43,679 bases of DNA, taken from positions 1 through 43,679 of the forward strand of contig NZ_AUBA01000024.1 of assembly GCF_000429005.1 (NCBI RefSeq), written 5' to 3'. Every line of letters begins with the position of its first letter. Position 1 is the first letter of the stretch. The translations under genes and the position numbers were made by a program. The DNA comes from Novosphingobium acidiphilum DSM 19966. GTDB taxonomy: Bacteria; Pseudomonadota; Alphaproteobacteria; Sphingomonadales; Sphingomonadaceae. The notes below the pieces were generated by a model. It was given only the letters and a program-made list of their open reading frames with translations. It searched no databases and had not been told where the DNA came from. Positions 24,592-31,493 of this stretch are shown here, piece by piece.

Positions 24592-24969
24592 TCAGTAGGG
24601 AATATCGTCGTCGAAGTCGTTGGCGTCGTAGCCGTGGTTGGTACCGGCCTGGTTGGTGTCGCGGTTTTTGCGGAAAAGTGTTCCGATCCGTTCTGCGACC
24701 AGGTCGACGGTGTATTGCGTTTCGCCGTTCTTTTCGAACCGGTTCTGGCGGACGCGGCCGGTGATGTGGACGAGATCGCCTTGCCCGATTTTTTCGGCAC
24801 GGTCGTGGAGTTTCCCGAACAGCGTGACACGATTCCAATGGGTGTCGTCGGCCCACTGGTCATTGACCTTGCGGGGATAGTTTGCGGCGACTTCGATGAA
24901 GCTGACCTTGTCCAGCTGGGTGATTTTGCCCACCCGGCCGATGATGCGAAATTCTGCGATGTTCTGCAT
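24592..24969 (-). CDS. ssb: single-stranded DNA-binding protein
   Basis: This 125-residue SSB has an N-terminal OB fold (MQNIAEFRIIGRVGKI..., with WNRVTLFGKLHDRAEK and GDLVHITGRVRQNRFEKNGE) and a short linker. It ends in the acidic tip DFDDDIPY, which in SSB proteins docks partner enzymes. It protects single-stranded plasmid DNA, and plasmid-borne SSBs typically act in conjugation or the recipient. AGGAAAGG precedes the ATG at 24969. The upstream 150 nt form a structured leader that is repeated elsewhere in the window. Frames extending upstream to 25059 would translate that leader and are not credible. Confidence 0.95.
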   Translation of the reverse strand: MQNIAEFRIIGRVGKITQLDKVSFIEVAANYPRKVNDQWADDTHWNRVTLFGKLHDRAEKIGQGDLVHITGRVRQNRFEKNGETQYTVDLVAERIGTLFRKNRDTNQAGTNHGYDANDFDDDIPY

Positions 24970-25120
24970 GGTGCGTACCTTTCCTGATTGGTGTCGATGC
25001 TGACGCACTTCGAGGGGGCAGCCGGTCGACGCGGGCAAGCTGAAAAACGGAGGGTCCACACAGTGGAAACCGTAGGCCGCTTGCGGCCGGTTTTCTGCTT
25101 GAGGGCGAGCATGCTCGCCC
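24970..25120 (-). promoter_or_regulatory. structured leader, copy A (upstream of ssb)
   Basis: In plus coordinates it contains hairpin c TCCAC-ACA-GTGGA (25055-25067), hairpin a GGCCG-CTTG-CGGCC (25075-25088) and hairpin b GGGCGAG-CATG-CTCGCCC (25103-25120). Hairpins a and b are joined by GGTTTTCTGCTTGAG. The region from hairpin c down to the ssb ATG also aligns with copy B (29471-29614). Shared blocks include CGGAGGGTCC and GTGGAAACCG. The stems differ in sequence between copies but stay paired, which points to selection on structure. Candidate roles are a 5' untranslated regulator or a promoter that works on folded single-stranded DNA. Confidence 0.65.
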
Positions 25121-25639
25121 GGCCCGCACTAGTCGGCCGAGCGGCCCACGTGCGTCAGACAGCAACGAGGCCATCCAGGAAGGGCTGTACCTTTGTATCG
25201 CATCCAGGGCGTAAATGACGGCCGGGTGGCAACATCGAGTGCGGTGTATCAGCGCGAAGTCATGTGCCGCGAATGTCCCGAACCGGAGGCGTTGGCCAGC
25301 GGACCGATGGCGCCCTAAGGAGAAAGGCAAGGTGTTTCGTCGTGGCGGTTCGGTTACGAGCATGGATCGGGCAAGACGATCGAGGTTCCCGCCAAAGCTG
25401 CTATGCCGTGAGGTGTTCGTAATAGGCGATACCAAGGACCAAGTAGCGTCCACCTGGTGGAGGGTGGTTTCGGGCCGGGTTGGGCCATTGCGCCGAGGGC
25501 AGCCAGTGCCAACCAGGCGTGTGATGATCAAGCCGCGCGGGGCTGTTATCAGTGTGCGGCGCGGCACGAGCAGAACAAGTTGGTGCTGGAACGCGTGGTG
25601 TGCCGCACGCGGCCTGACTTGAGCGCTACCGATGTTGCG
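25121..25639. other. intergenic stretch without recognised gene
   Basis: Several open frames cross this segment on both strands, but their translations are rich in Arg, Trp and Pro with no domain, ribosome site or operon context. I see no convincing promoter, tRNA or repeat in it beyond the elements listed on each side. Confidence 0.5.
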
Positions 25640-25715
25640 TTGGCTGCGGGAGCAGGCGGCAGTGCGAGATGTGGGGCGCAGTCCCACAGGATCCGCGCAG
25701 CCCTGCGAATGCGAT
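25640..25715. repeat. duplicated hairpin element 2, copy 1
   Basis: It begins with TTGGCTGCGGGAGCAG (25640-25655), identical to 26466-26481. It continues with a partly conserved stretch and the hairpin GTGGG/CCCAC (25671-25687), then GCGATCG at 25711-25717. In the other copy the same hairpin has become GTGGGGC/GCCCCAC, so pairing is preserved while sequence changes. It lies about 55 nt beyond the stop of the coiled-coil gene. Confidence 0.6.
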
Positions 25716-25772
25716 CGTCGCACCAGGGGGCGGGACTGAAGCGCTGGGCCTCGGTCCCGCCCGGGGGGGTGG

Positions 25773-26189
25773 TCAGACGATGTGGAGCGCCTTGCCGATG
25801 GCGATGTAGACGCCGGGTACGGCGACGATGAGGCCGCCGATCCAGAGGATGATTTTGTTCTGCGAGGTGATGATTTCGTTACGCAGTGTTGCAACCTCGA
25901 TTTCGATCTTGTGATCGAGGCGCTCTGCTACGGCATCGATCTTGTGATCGAGGCGCTCTGCTACGGCATCGATCTTGCGATCGAGGCGCTCTGCTACGGC
26001 ATCGATCTTGTGATCGAGGCGCGTGCCAAGCTCGGCCAAGCTGCTCTGAAGCTCGTCTTTCGTCGCGAGTGTCTCGAAGGCTTCACGATCGTTGACGGCT
26101 ACGAGCGCTACAACGGCTTTGGCCGCTTGCGGATCGAGGCCGGCGGCCTGAAGCTTTTCTGATTCGGCGAGGGTGTCGATAGCGAGCAT
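25773..26189 (-). CDS. coiled-coil protein with C-terminal membrane anchor (DUF1640-like)
   Basis: This protein of about 138 residues has a helical N-terminal part and then near-perfect 11-residue repeats (LDHKIDAVAER and variants, four in a row). It ends in one membrane helix (ILWIGGLIVAVPGVYIAIG). The layout resembles DUF1640/CCDC90-like proteins, but the family is not certain. The repeats come from 33-bp DNA repeats at about 25905-26025, so copy number may vary by slippage. ATG 26189 was chosen for the GGAG 6 nt upstream; ATG 26201 and longer versions to 26291 are possible. It sits alone between the two copies of hairpin element 2. Function unknown. Confidence 0.75.
   Translation of the reverse strand: MLAIDTLAESEKLQAAGLDPQAAKAVVALVAVNDREAFETLATKDELQSSLAELGTRLDHKIDAVAERLDRKIDAVAERLDHKIDAVAERLDHKIEIEVATLRNEIITSQNKIILWIGGLIVAVPGVYIAIGKALHIV
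25905..26025. repeat. 33-bp direct repeats inside the coiled-coil gene
   Basis: The unit, which includes GAGGCGCTCTGCTACGGCAT, is repeated almost exactly three times with a partial fourth. It encodes three 11-residue heptad-like turns per 99 bp. Single changes (DHK to DRK) show the copies are not all identical. There are no spacers between units. Confidence 0.85.
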
Positions 26190-26465
26190 GATGGTCTCCA
26201 TAGCATGAAATGGTTCACGAAGCGACACCGTGTCGATTTCGTGGTCTTGCATGACGGGACGTTTGGCGGAGGTGAGCGCGGCTGCGGTCAAGGACGGCGC
26301 AGCCGCCGCGCTGCGGGCGGTCTTGCCTGTCTATTTTTTCGCGTTGCGCGAGGGGCGAGGGCCTGGTCGGACTCAAGCGAAAAAATCGATGGGCTGGACC
26401 GATCCTTGAGGGCAGTCGCGCCCGCCTCCACAATGGGAGGACAACAGCACAGCCCAATACAGATG

Positions 26466-26545
26466 TTGGCTGCGGGAGCAGCCGGCGGGGCGGGATGTGG
26501 GGCAAGGCCCCACTTGACCTGCGCTGCCCCGCGCCAGCGATCGCG
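26466..26545. repeat. duplicated hairpin element 2, copy 2
   Basis: It starts with the same 16 nt as copy 1 (26466-26481) and includes the hairpin GTGGGGC-AAG-GCCCCAC (26497-26513). An outer pairing of GCGGGGC with GCCCCGC flanks it, and GCGATCG comes near the end. It lies about 280 nt upstream of the coiled-coil gene on the minus strand. The rest of 26190-26465 shows no gene I can support. Confidence 0.6.
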
Positions 26546-26686
26546 ACCCGGCAGGGCGGAGACCGCTTGCGGGCTCCGGGAGCTTACGCCGTGGGTGCGC
26601 TGAAAAGCGCGACCGGGGCGTTAGCGAGTAGAGCGCGGCGCTGGCCGGGCATGTTCCGGCCAGCGGGCGTCCGAGCTTTCGTCGAT

Positions 26687-26718
26687 CGGGATAGAAGTCG
26701 GGATAGAAGTCAGGATAG
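26687..26718. repeat. 12-bp iteron-like direct repeats
   Basis: Two exact tandem copies of CGGGATAGAAGT (26687-26698 and 26699-26710) are followed by a partial third copy (CAGGATAG). A short run of CAGCAA repeats comes next. This resembles a small iteron or binding array, but no initiator gene is nearby. Confidence 0.5.
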
Positions 26719-26787
26719 TAACAGCAGCAACAGCAACAGCATGAGTCTCATAGACCAAGTTCACCAGCACGATCGGCCAGAACACGA

Positions 26788-26844
26788 TAGCAGGCGGTGG
26801 CGGGACAGGGCGCGAAGCGCCCGGTTCCGCCACCGCCTGCTATT
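26788..26844. repeat. 57-bp nested perfect inverted repeat
   Basis: Outer arms of 17 bp (26788-26804 and 26828-26844, ATAGCAGGCGGTGGCGG on the left) match perfectly. Inside lies a second hairpin, GGGCGC-GAA-GCGCCC (about 26809-26823). It could extrude as a cruciform or fold on single-stranded DNA. A further 8-bp hairpin GGCCGTCC/GGACGGCC lies at 26860-26878. There is no open reading frame of gene quality across it. Confidence 0.8.
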
Positions 26845-26961
26845 CTTCATCAGCCTTTGGCCGTCCGCAGGACGGCCGGCGCGCGGGGCTGGTCCGGGAG
26901 GGCCAGACGGCCCCCGCGCGCCCTGGCCGCCGTTGGCCTGCGTGGGGGTGGTGGGAAAAGG

Positions 26962-26995
26962 TGCCCGGCCAGCGGGGGGAAGTGCTGGCCGGGCA
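26962..26995 (-). terminator. intrinsic terminator of the DUF2493 gene
   Basis: Twelve-bp perfect arms TGCCCGGCCAGC (26962-26973) and GCTGGCCGGGCA (26984-26995) with a 10-nt loop are followed on the minus strand by CCTTTTCCC. It begins 7 nt past the stop of the minus-strand gene. Confidence 0.75.
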
Positions 26996-27002
26996 AGATG
27001 GA

Positions 27003-27977
27003 TCAGATCACCTCCTTTCGCTGCGGTTGCGTGGCAAAGTCGCTGTTGCGAAAGATGGTGACGGGCAGGCCAGCGGCGCGGGCGGTCTGCGCAAGATTAA
27101 CCTGCAATCCTGAGCCTTCGCAAATGATCGCTTCGACGGGGCAGAGCGCAAGCAATTGTTCGTTGCGCTTGAAGCCTGCGCGGTTGCCGTGGCGGCGCTC
27201 CAGAATGAAGGGGACCGATTGCACGCCACGGCTTGCCGCCCATGCGGTGGCGATGGCGTCGGTGCCTGTGCGCTGTCCGGTGGTGGCAATCCACAAGCTG
27301 GGCACGCGGGCGCGGATAGCGTCAAGGCGCTGCCAGATGGGTTCATGGTGCAACCAATGCTTGCCGCCTGATACCACAACGGGCAGGCCGGTCGGCAAAT
27401 GCCGCGCGCGCTGTTCGGCCTTGCGGGCTGCCAGATAGTCGCGCGCCTCGATCTGCGATGCGGTCAGCACGCGGCTTGTGCGGCTGCCGCTGGTGGCCAT
27501 CCACGGCTTGCCGGTGTTGACGCGGTACACTTCGGCGGCGTGGTCCCGCATACATTCGATGGCGGCGATTGCTTCGTGCAACGATTGGCAACGGCGCTGC
27601 TTGTCCTCCAGATCGTAGGCGTGGATTTCTGACGGGTCATTGATGCGGGCCAGTTCGCCAAGGTCGCGCGCGGCGTCGTCTTCCTCGCGGGCGAGCTGCT
27701 GGGCGACTTTGTGCAGTGAATTGACGATGCCCCAAGCGATGCGGGGGGCAAGCGGCGCAAGGCGGGTTTCGGCAAAGAGCGCGAACAGGTCGCCGGTCAT
27801 TTGCTCGACACATGCGCGGGCGGCCTCCTCGTCGGGCATGTCCTCACTGGTGGGTTCGTCGGCAATGGAAAGCTGCGCGGTGCCGATCTCTGCGCGAAAG
27901 GCTGCGGGGAAGGCTTCGGCGCTGGTCAATTCTGCGTAATGACTGGCGAAGTCTGCAAAGCTGTCAAAGTTTGCCAT
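27003..27977 (-). CDS. DUF2493 / YspA-like SLOG-fold protein
   Basis: The 324-residue protein has a poorly conserved N-terminal half, helical and acidic. Its C-terminal domain (about 198-310) matches the DUF2493, YspA/cpYpsA-related SLOG type, with VVVSGGKHWLHHEPIW, ATTGQRTGTDAIATAWA and GFKRNEQLL. SLOG domains bind nucleotide-derived ligands; the substrate here is unknown. Such genes are common on alphaproteobacterial plasmids near DUF736 and ArdC. AAGAGG lies 8 nt before the ATG. It follows the DUF736 gene on the same strand, with a stem-loop between them, and has its own terminator. Confidence 0.85.
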   Translation of the reverse strand: MANFDSFADFASHYAELTSAEAFPAAFRAEIGTAQLSIADEPTSEDMPDEEAARACVEQMTGDLFALFAETRLAPLAPRIAWGIVNSLHKVAQQLAREEDDAARDLGELARINDPSEIHAYDLEDKQRRCQSLHEAIAAIECMRDHAAEVYRVNTGKPWMATSGSRTSRVLTASQIEARDYLAARKAEQRARHLPTGLPVVVSGGKHWLHHEPIWQRLDAIRARVPSLWIATTGQRTGTDAIATAWAASRGVQSVPFILERRHGNRAGFKRNEQLLALCPVEAIICEGSGLQVNLAQTARAAGLPVTIFRNSDFATQPQRKEVI

Positions 27978-28043
27978 GGTGTTTTGCCTCTTGGCTTTGG
28001 TGCCCGGAATGGTTTAGCGTCGGGCTATCCGATATCCATGATG

Positions 28044-28074
28044 GGAGCCGGGGAGGCTGCATCCCCCCCGGCTC
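28044..28074. repeat. stem-loop between the DUF736 and DUF2493 genes
   Basis: GAGCCGGGG (28045-28053) pairs with CCCCGGCTC (28066-28074). In the transcribed minus direction no T-run follows, so it may act as a processing or attenuation hairpin and not as a full terminator. Confidence 0.55.
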
Positions 28075-28082
28075 TTTCATTG

Positions 28083-28583
28083 TCAGGCTGCCGCTGCGAA
28101 CGGGTTGCCTTCGTCGGTTGGCTTGCCGCGCTTGCCCTTGGGAGCGGTTGCCCCGTTCAGAAAGGCGGCATCGTCTGCGGTGCTGTCTCCGAGTCCATCG
28201 CCCCCATTGGTGCCGGTATCGTCGGGCAGTGCCTGGGATTGATCGAACGCGCGGCGCGGACGCTTGCGGGTCCATGCGATGTTATACCCGCCTTGGTCGT
28301 CGTCGAAAAACGCCACATTCATCGGGCCGGTCAAGCTGGGGTCGTCAATGGTGCCCTGATAGAACACCACGCCGGTTGCCTTGCTGGCCTGCTCGAACGC
28401 TGCACCAATCTTGACCCAGGTGCGACCGTCTGCGGCGCGCGCCATGATGTCGAATTTGGGCGCATTGGGGTTGTTGGTGCGTGACTGAAACGGACGCAAG
28501 CCGACAACATTACGGAAGGCAAGCGTTTCGATCCTGCCAACAAAGCCACCGTTTCCGGTTGCATTCAGATATCCAATATTCAT
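28083..28583 (-). CDS. DUF736 family protein
   Basis: This 166-residue protein shows the DUF736 pattern: MNIGYLNATGNGGFVGRIETL at the start, FDIMARAADGRTWVKIGAAF in the middle, and PSLTGPMNVAFFDDDQGGYNIAWTRKRPRR. The function of DUF736 is unknown; it is strongly associated with conjugative plasmids of Alphaproteobacteria. The C-terminal 50 residues are disordered and end in KGKRGKPTDEGNPFAAAA. ATG 28583 has GGAG 9 nt upstream, and upstream in-frame codons (MEYIF) overlap that site. It probably leads the two-gene unit with DUF2493. Confidence 0.9.
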   Translation of the reverse strand: MNIGYLNATGNGGFVGRIETLAFRNVVGLRPFQSRTNNPNAPKFDIMARAADGRTWVKIGAAFEQASKATGVVFYQGTIDDPSLTGPMNVAFFDDDQGGYNIAWTRKRPRRAFDQSQALPDDTGTNGGDGLGDSTADDAAFLNGATAPKGKRGKPTDEGNPFAAAA

Positions 28584-29314
28584 GAAAATATACTCCATTA
28601 GGGCGGTGCCCAAGTCTAGAACCCTACCCGGAACCCCCGGTTAGGGACGGTGCGGCGTCTCCGCCCCGGTGATTACTTAATAACGCCCCCTGCCTCTACG
28701 GTCTAACGCAATGATTTCTTGACACAAAACCCGATCATCTCTGGTGAGCCGGAGCACAAAATACCGCGCGGTAGCGCGGGGCCAGACCATCGCCCGGCCC
28801 CGACCAGGGGCCGGATCCACTCCGGGCCATCGAGCACGAGGTTCCGGGAGCCTGTCCATCACCTCCGGAGCCGCCGTCGCAGGTCCTGAGGCGCACGGGG
28901 GGCTCTTGGCAGGCAAGAGGCACGGGAGGGTTAGTGGAGCTGGGCCCCGCAGCCCCGGCCGTCCGCTTGGCGGACGAAAAGCCGGACGGGGCTGCGCGGC
29001 TTAGCGCAACTTGCCCGACGCAACTCCTTGCCTGCTGAAACCGCTGTGCAACGCGAGGATCCTGAGACGGCGCGTAGGGGGCGATGGACAGGCGGGTGCG
29101 AGATGGCCGCCCTGCCGGGCGTCCTCGACCGGCAGGGCTTTTCGGCGCGTGTGGTGAGCGCTTGCGCGAGCGCGCGCGCCGCGTGGGGACGCGCGGGCTG
29201 CAAGTCCGCTCTGCAACTCCCATATGACAAAGAACGCGCGGGCGGCGCCCGCTCTGCATCGTGGTCTGCCAGACCTGACCGCCTGGCAATGAGCCGGACG
29301 GTCAGGTGTTGGTG
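28584..29314. other. GC-rich intergenic stretch with one large stem-loop
   Basis: I find no credible gene; open frames here are GC-driven. The clearest structure is a stem with 14-bp arms and one mismatch (28948-28961 with 28983-28996, CGCAGCCCCG...CGGGGCTGCG) that encloses a smaller hairpin TCCGC/GCGGA. A short AT-richer patch near 28670-28730 upstream of the DUF736 gene is a likely promoter location, but no clear boxes are seen. Confidence 0.5.
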
Positions 29315-29470
29315 TCAGTGCTGGGCGAACTCGATCGGGAGGACCAGCTGGTCGGCGTTGCGCTGTGCGATTTCGGCGCGACGGTATGCGGCATCGATGG
29401 CGGCGGGCAGACGGCGATCGCGGTCCAGGCGAGCGATCAGGTCGAGGGCGGTGGCGAAAAGAGTTTGCAT
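29315..29470 (-). CDS. 51-aa hypothetical protein downstream of leader copy B
   Basis: The frame encodes 51 residues, starting MQTLFATALDLIARLDRDRR and ending EFAQH. It is helical, basic in the first half, and without a signal peptide or membrane segment. GAAAGG lies about 8 nt before the ATG, a good ribosome site. The strongest evidence is context: the 145 nt upstream align with the leader of ssb, including the spacing to the start codon, so both are probably expressed in the same way. No family recognised. Confidence 0.6.
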   Translation of the reverse strand: MQTLFATALDLIARLDRDRRLPAAIDAAYRRAEIAQRNADQLVLPIEFAQH

Positions 29471-29614
29471 GGTTGAAGCCTTTCGGATGGTGTTGCTGAT
29501 GCTCCCGGAAGGGGCGGTCTGCCAACGCGTGCAAATTCAAAAGCGGAGGGTCCGCGAAGTGGAAACCGCAGGCCCGGCAGGGCCGGTTTTGCGTTTGAAG
29601 GTCGCAAAGCGACC
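29471..29614 (-). promoter_or_regulatory. structured leader, copy B
   Basis: In plus coordinates it holds hairpin c TCCGC-GAA-GTGGA (29551-29563, one G-T pair), hairpin a GGCCC-GGCA-GGGCC (29571-29584) and hairpin b GGTCGC-AAA-GCGACC (29600-29614). Hairpins a and b are joined by GGTTTTGCGTTTGAA. All three correspond in order and spacing to copy A. The distance from hairpin c to the start codon is 81 nt here and 86 nt in copy A. Confidence 0.65.
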
Positions 29615-29740
29615 TGGCGCGCAGAGTTGGCTGCATCGCCCAGGGGCATCAATCGGCGACGCCACCGGAGAGACGTTCACCCATGTTTGATGACATGATC
29701 CAATTGGCAATGGCTCCGGCAGGGACTTGTAGCCGGCGCC

Positions 29741-31051
29741 TCAGGATTTGCCGTCCGTCTTCTGATCGAGGTCATTGAAATCGCATCCCGCGGGCGGCAG
29801 CATGGCATCGACGGTGCTTGCGCCGACGCTGCGCCAACGCGCCGCGCTCAGCGTGGCACAGCGCTGGGCACGTTCTTCACCCGATAACGCACGCTTGATA
29901 AGCGGTGCGCCTTTGGCTTCCTGGACCCAGATCGGTGCGGTGGGTTTCATGTCATTGTCGACGCCGATCGCAACGTCACCGGGCTGATCGAAGAGGAAGG
30001 GCGTACCATGCGCGCTGGGGCCTGAGCGCCACAGCGGGATTGCGCTGCGATCGTCCACGACAATAGGCTCCTGCGACCCTTCGAGGTTGCCAAGACTGAG
30101 CGTTGCGCAGATCAGGCGCGGATTGGAGAGGCGCGCAGCAAAGCTGAGCGCGGATTCAATTCCTTCCCCAACGGCGCATGGACCTGGCGCATCGAGGTGG
30201 CGGATGATTTGCGCAGGAACATTATCCCATGGGTCGAAGAGTTTGCCCGGGATCAGCACAGCGCCGTGGGCAAGGTTGCCCCAAATGCGCCTGGCCGCAG
30301 CCTGGCCGAGATCGGCCTTGGTGCGGCCGTCAGCTGACAGATAGGTGATGTGGATCCCTTGCAAAGTCAGCTTGCGATCACCGCGCTGCCCGCTCACCGC
30401 GATGATGGGGGCGATCATCGCGGGGGCGGTGCGGGTTATGCGACGGTGATCGGTATCGGCGGGCCAGAGGTTGATCGGGCAACGCGGATGGAACTGGAGG
30501 ACCGACAGGGCAGCGGTGGCGGCCGGATTGATGCCCCGCGATTTTAGCCAAGCCTCGACCGGTGTCTCGTGTGCGCCACCGGCTTCGCGCCAGATGATAC
30601 GGGCTGCCGAAGCGCTATCGATGCAGGAGTTTGTCGCAGCGGGTTTGGCAGACCGGGCGCGCGTGCTTGCAGAGCTTGCTTCGAGGCTGGCGTTGCTCTC
30701 CAGCATAGTCAGCGCTTCGTTGAAGCTGGTGTTGTGATATTCCATCACGAAACGGATGATGTCGCCGTGCCAACCGCATCCGAAGCAATGGGCGAAGCCC
30801 TTGTCTTCAACGACGGTAAAGCTGGGCGTATTTTCGGTGTGGAAGGGACAGCAGGCGGTGTACTCGCGGCCGGCGCGGCGCAGTTTGACCACGCGGCCGA
30901 CGACGGCCGTGATGGTGATGCGTTGCTTGACGGCATCGATGCGCTCGTGAACCGGGCGTCGGATCCCGCGCGGCGGCGACGCCGGACGCGCGCCCGCGAC
31001 GCTATGAACAGCAGTACGGGGATCTCCCGATTCACCAGTGTGGGCATTCAT
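29741..31051 (-). CDS. CHC2 zinc-finger / TOPRIM DNA primase-like protein
   Basis: This 436-residue protein has an N-terminal CHC2 zinc finger (CCPFHTENTPSF...CFGCGWHGD; ligands about C68, H71, C89, C92), the DNA-binding fold of DnaG-type primases. A TOPRIM-like region comes later, with GPCAVGEGIESALSFAARL and, further on, IGVDNDMKP. It is shorter than DnaG and fits plasmid or phage TOPRIM primases. It would prime complementary-strand synthesis, useful after entry as single-stranded DNA. The ATG at 31051 has only a weak ribosome site. It is the second primase-type gene in the window. Confidence 0.88.
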   Translation of the reverse strand: MNAHTGESGDPRTAVHSVAGARPASPPRGIRRPVHERIDAVKQRITITAVVGRVVKLRRAGREYTACCPFHTENTPSFTVVEDKGFAHCFGCGWHGDIIRFVMEYHNTSFNEALTMLESNASLEASSASTRARSAKPAATNSCIDSASAARIIWREAGGAHETPVEAWLKSRGINPAATAALSVLQFHPRCPINLWPADTDHRRITRTAPAMIAPIIAVSGQRGDRKLTLQGIHITYLSADGRTKADLGQAAARRIWGNLAHGAVLIPGKLFDPWDNVPAQIIRHLDAPGPCAVGEGIESALSFAARLSNPRLICATLSLGNLEGSQEPIVVDDRSAIPLWRSGPSAHGTPFLFDQPGDVAIGVDNDMKPTAPIWVQEAKGAPLIKRALSGEERAQRCATLSAARWRSVGASTVDAMLPPAGCDFNDLDQKTDGKS

Positions 31052-31493
31052 GGTGCAAACTCACGAAATTGCTCAAAAAATATCCCAAAAGCTGGCAAGA
31101 AAGTCAACATTTATCGCAATATTTCGAGCCGCGAAGGCGTAAAAACGCCGAACGGCTTGCGGACTAAATCAATTGCCGCATAATAGATGATGCGTCGCTC
31201 GCAGATTGGTTTGAGGAGGATTTTGGATTCAATTTCAAAGCGTCATCACACACACAATGACCACCGGTCAGGTGCGAGATGTGCCCAGTATACTTTTCGG
31301 CGTTCGGAGATGATTTAACCAGTCTCCTGCAATCAGACTGAAAACAGATAGTCCCATACGCAGGCGGTTGCTGACTCAAATATTTGCCGATGGCCCACTA
31401 GACACAATATGTTGCGCGAAGCGCCAAAAACGGGCATTTATTTGCGCGTGCGATCCAGCGTTTTGGCGGTCGCACCGGAAGTGAGGCCTGCCC
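31052..31493. other. AT-richer divergent intergenic region
   Basis: It separates the minus-strand primase gene from the plus-strand DUF1173 gene and is clearly lower in GC than its surroundings. It probably holds promoters for both. A 71-codon frame on the minus strand (31164-31379) starts with TTG, has no ribosome site and looks like chance. I see no strong inverted repeat. Confidence 0.5.

Noticed and set aside
23998..25112. Several long frames over the 187-bp repeats
   Set aside because: The repeat length is not a multiple of three and the translations change frame from copy to copy; composition is what random GC-rich DNA gives.
24860..25894. 344-codon minus-strand frame
   Set aside because: It runs through the ssb leader and the start of ssb in another frame, and shows no domain.
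25905..26025. 33-bp repeats considered as a CRISPR array
   Set aside because: The units are directly adjacent without spacers and encode a coiled coil.
28735..29289. 184-codon minus-strand frame
   Set aside because: Low-complexity Arg/Pro/Ser translation, no ribosome site; overlaps a strong stem-loop.
31164..31379. 71-codon minus-strand frame
   Set aside because: TTG start, no ribosome site and no similarity that I can recognise; probably chance in a promoter region.
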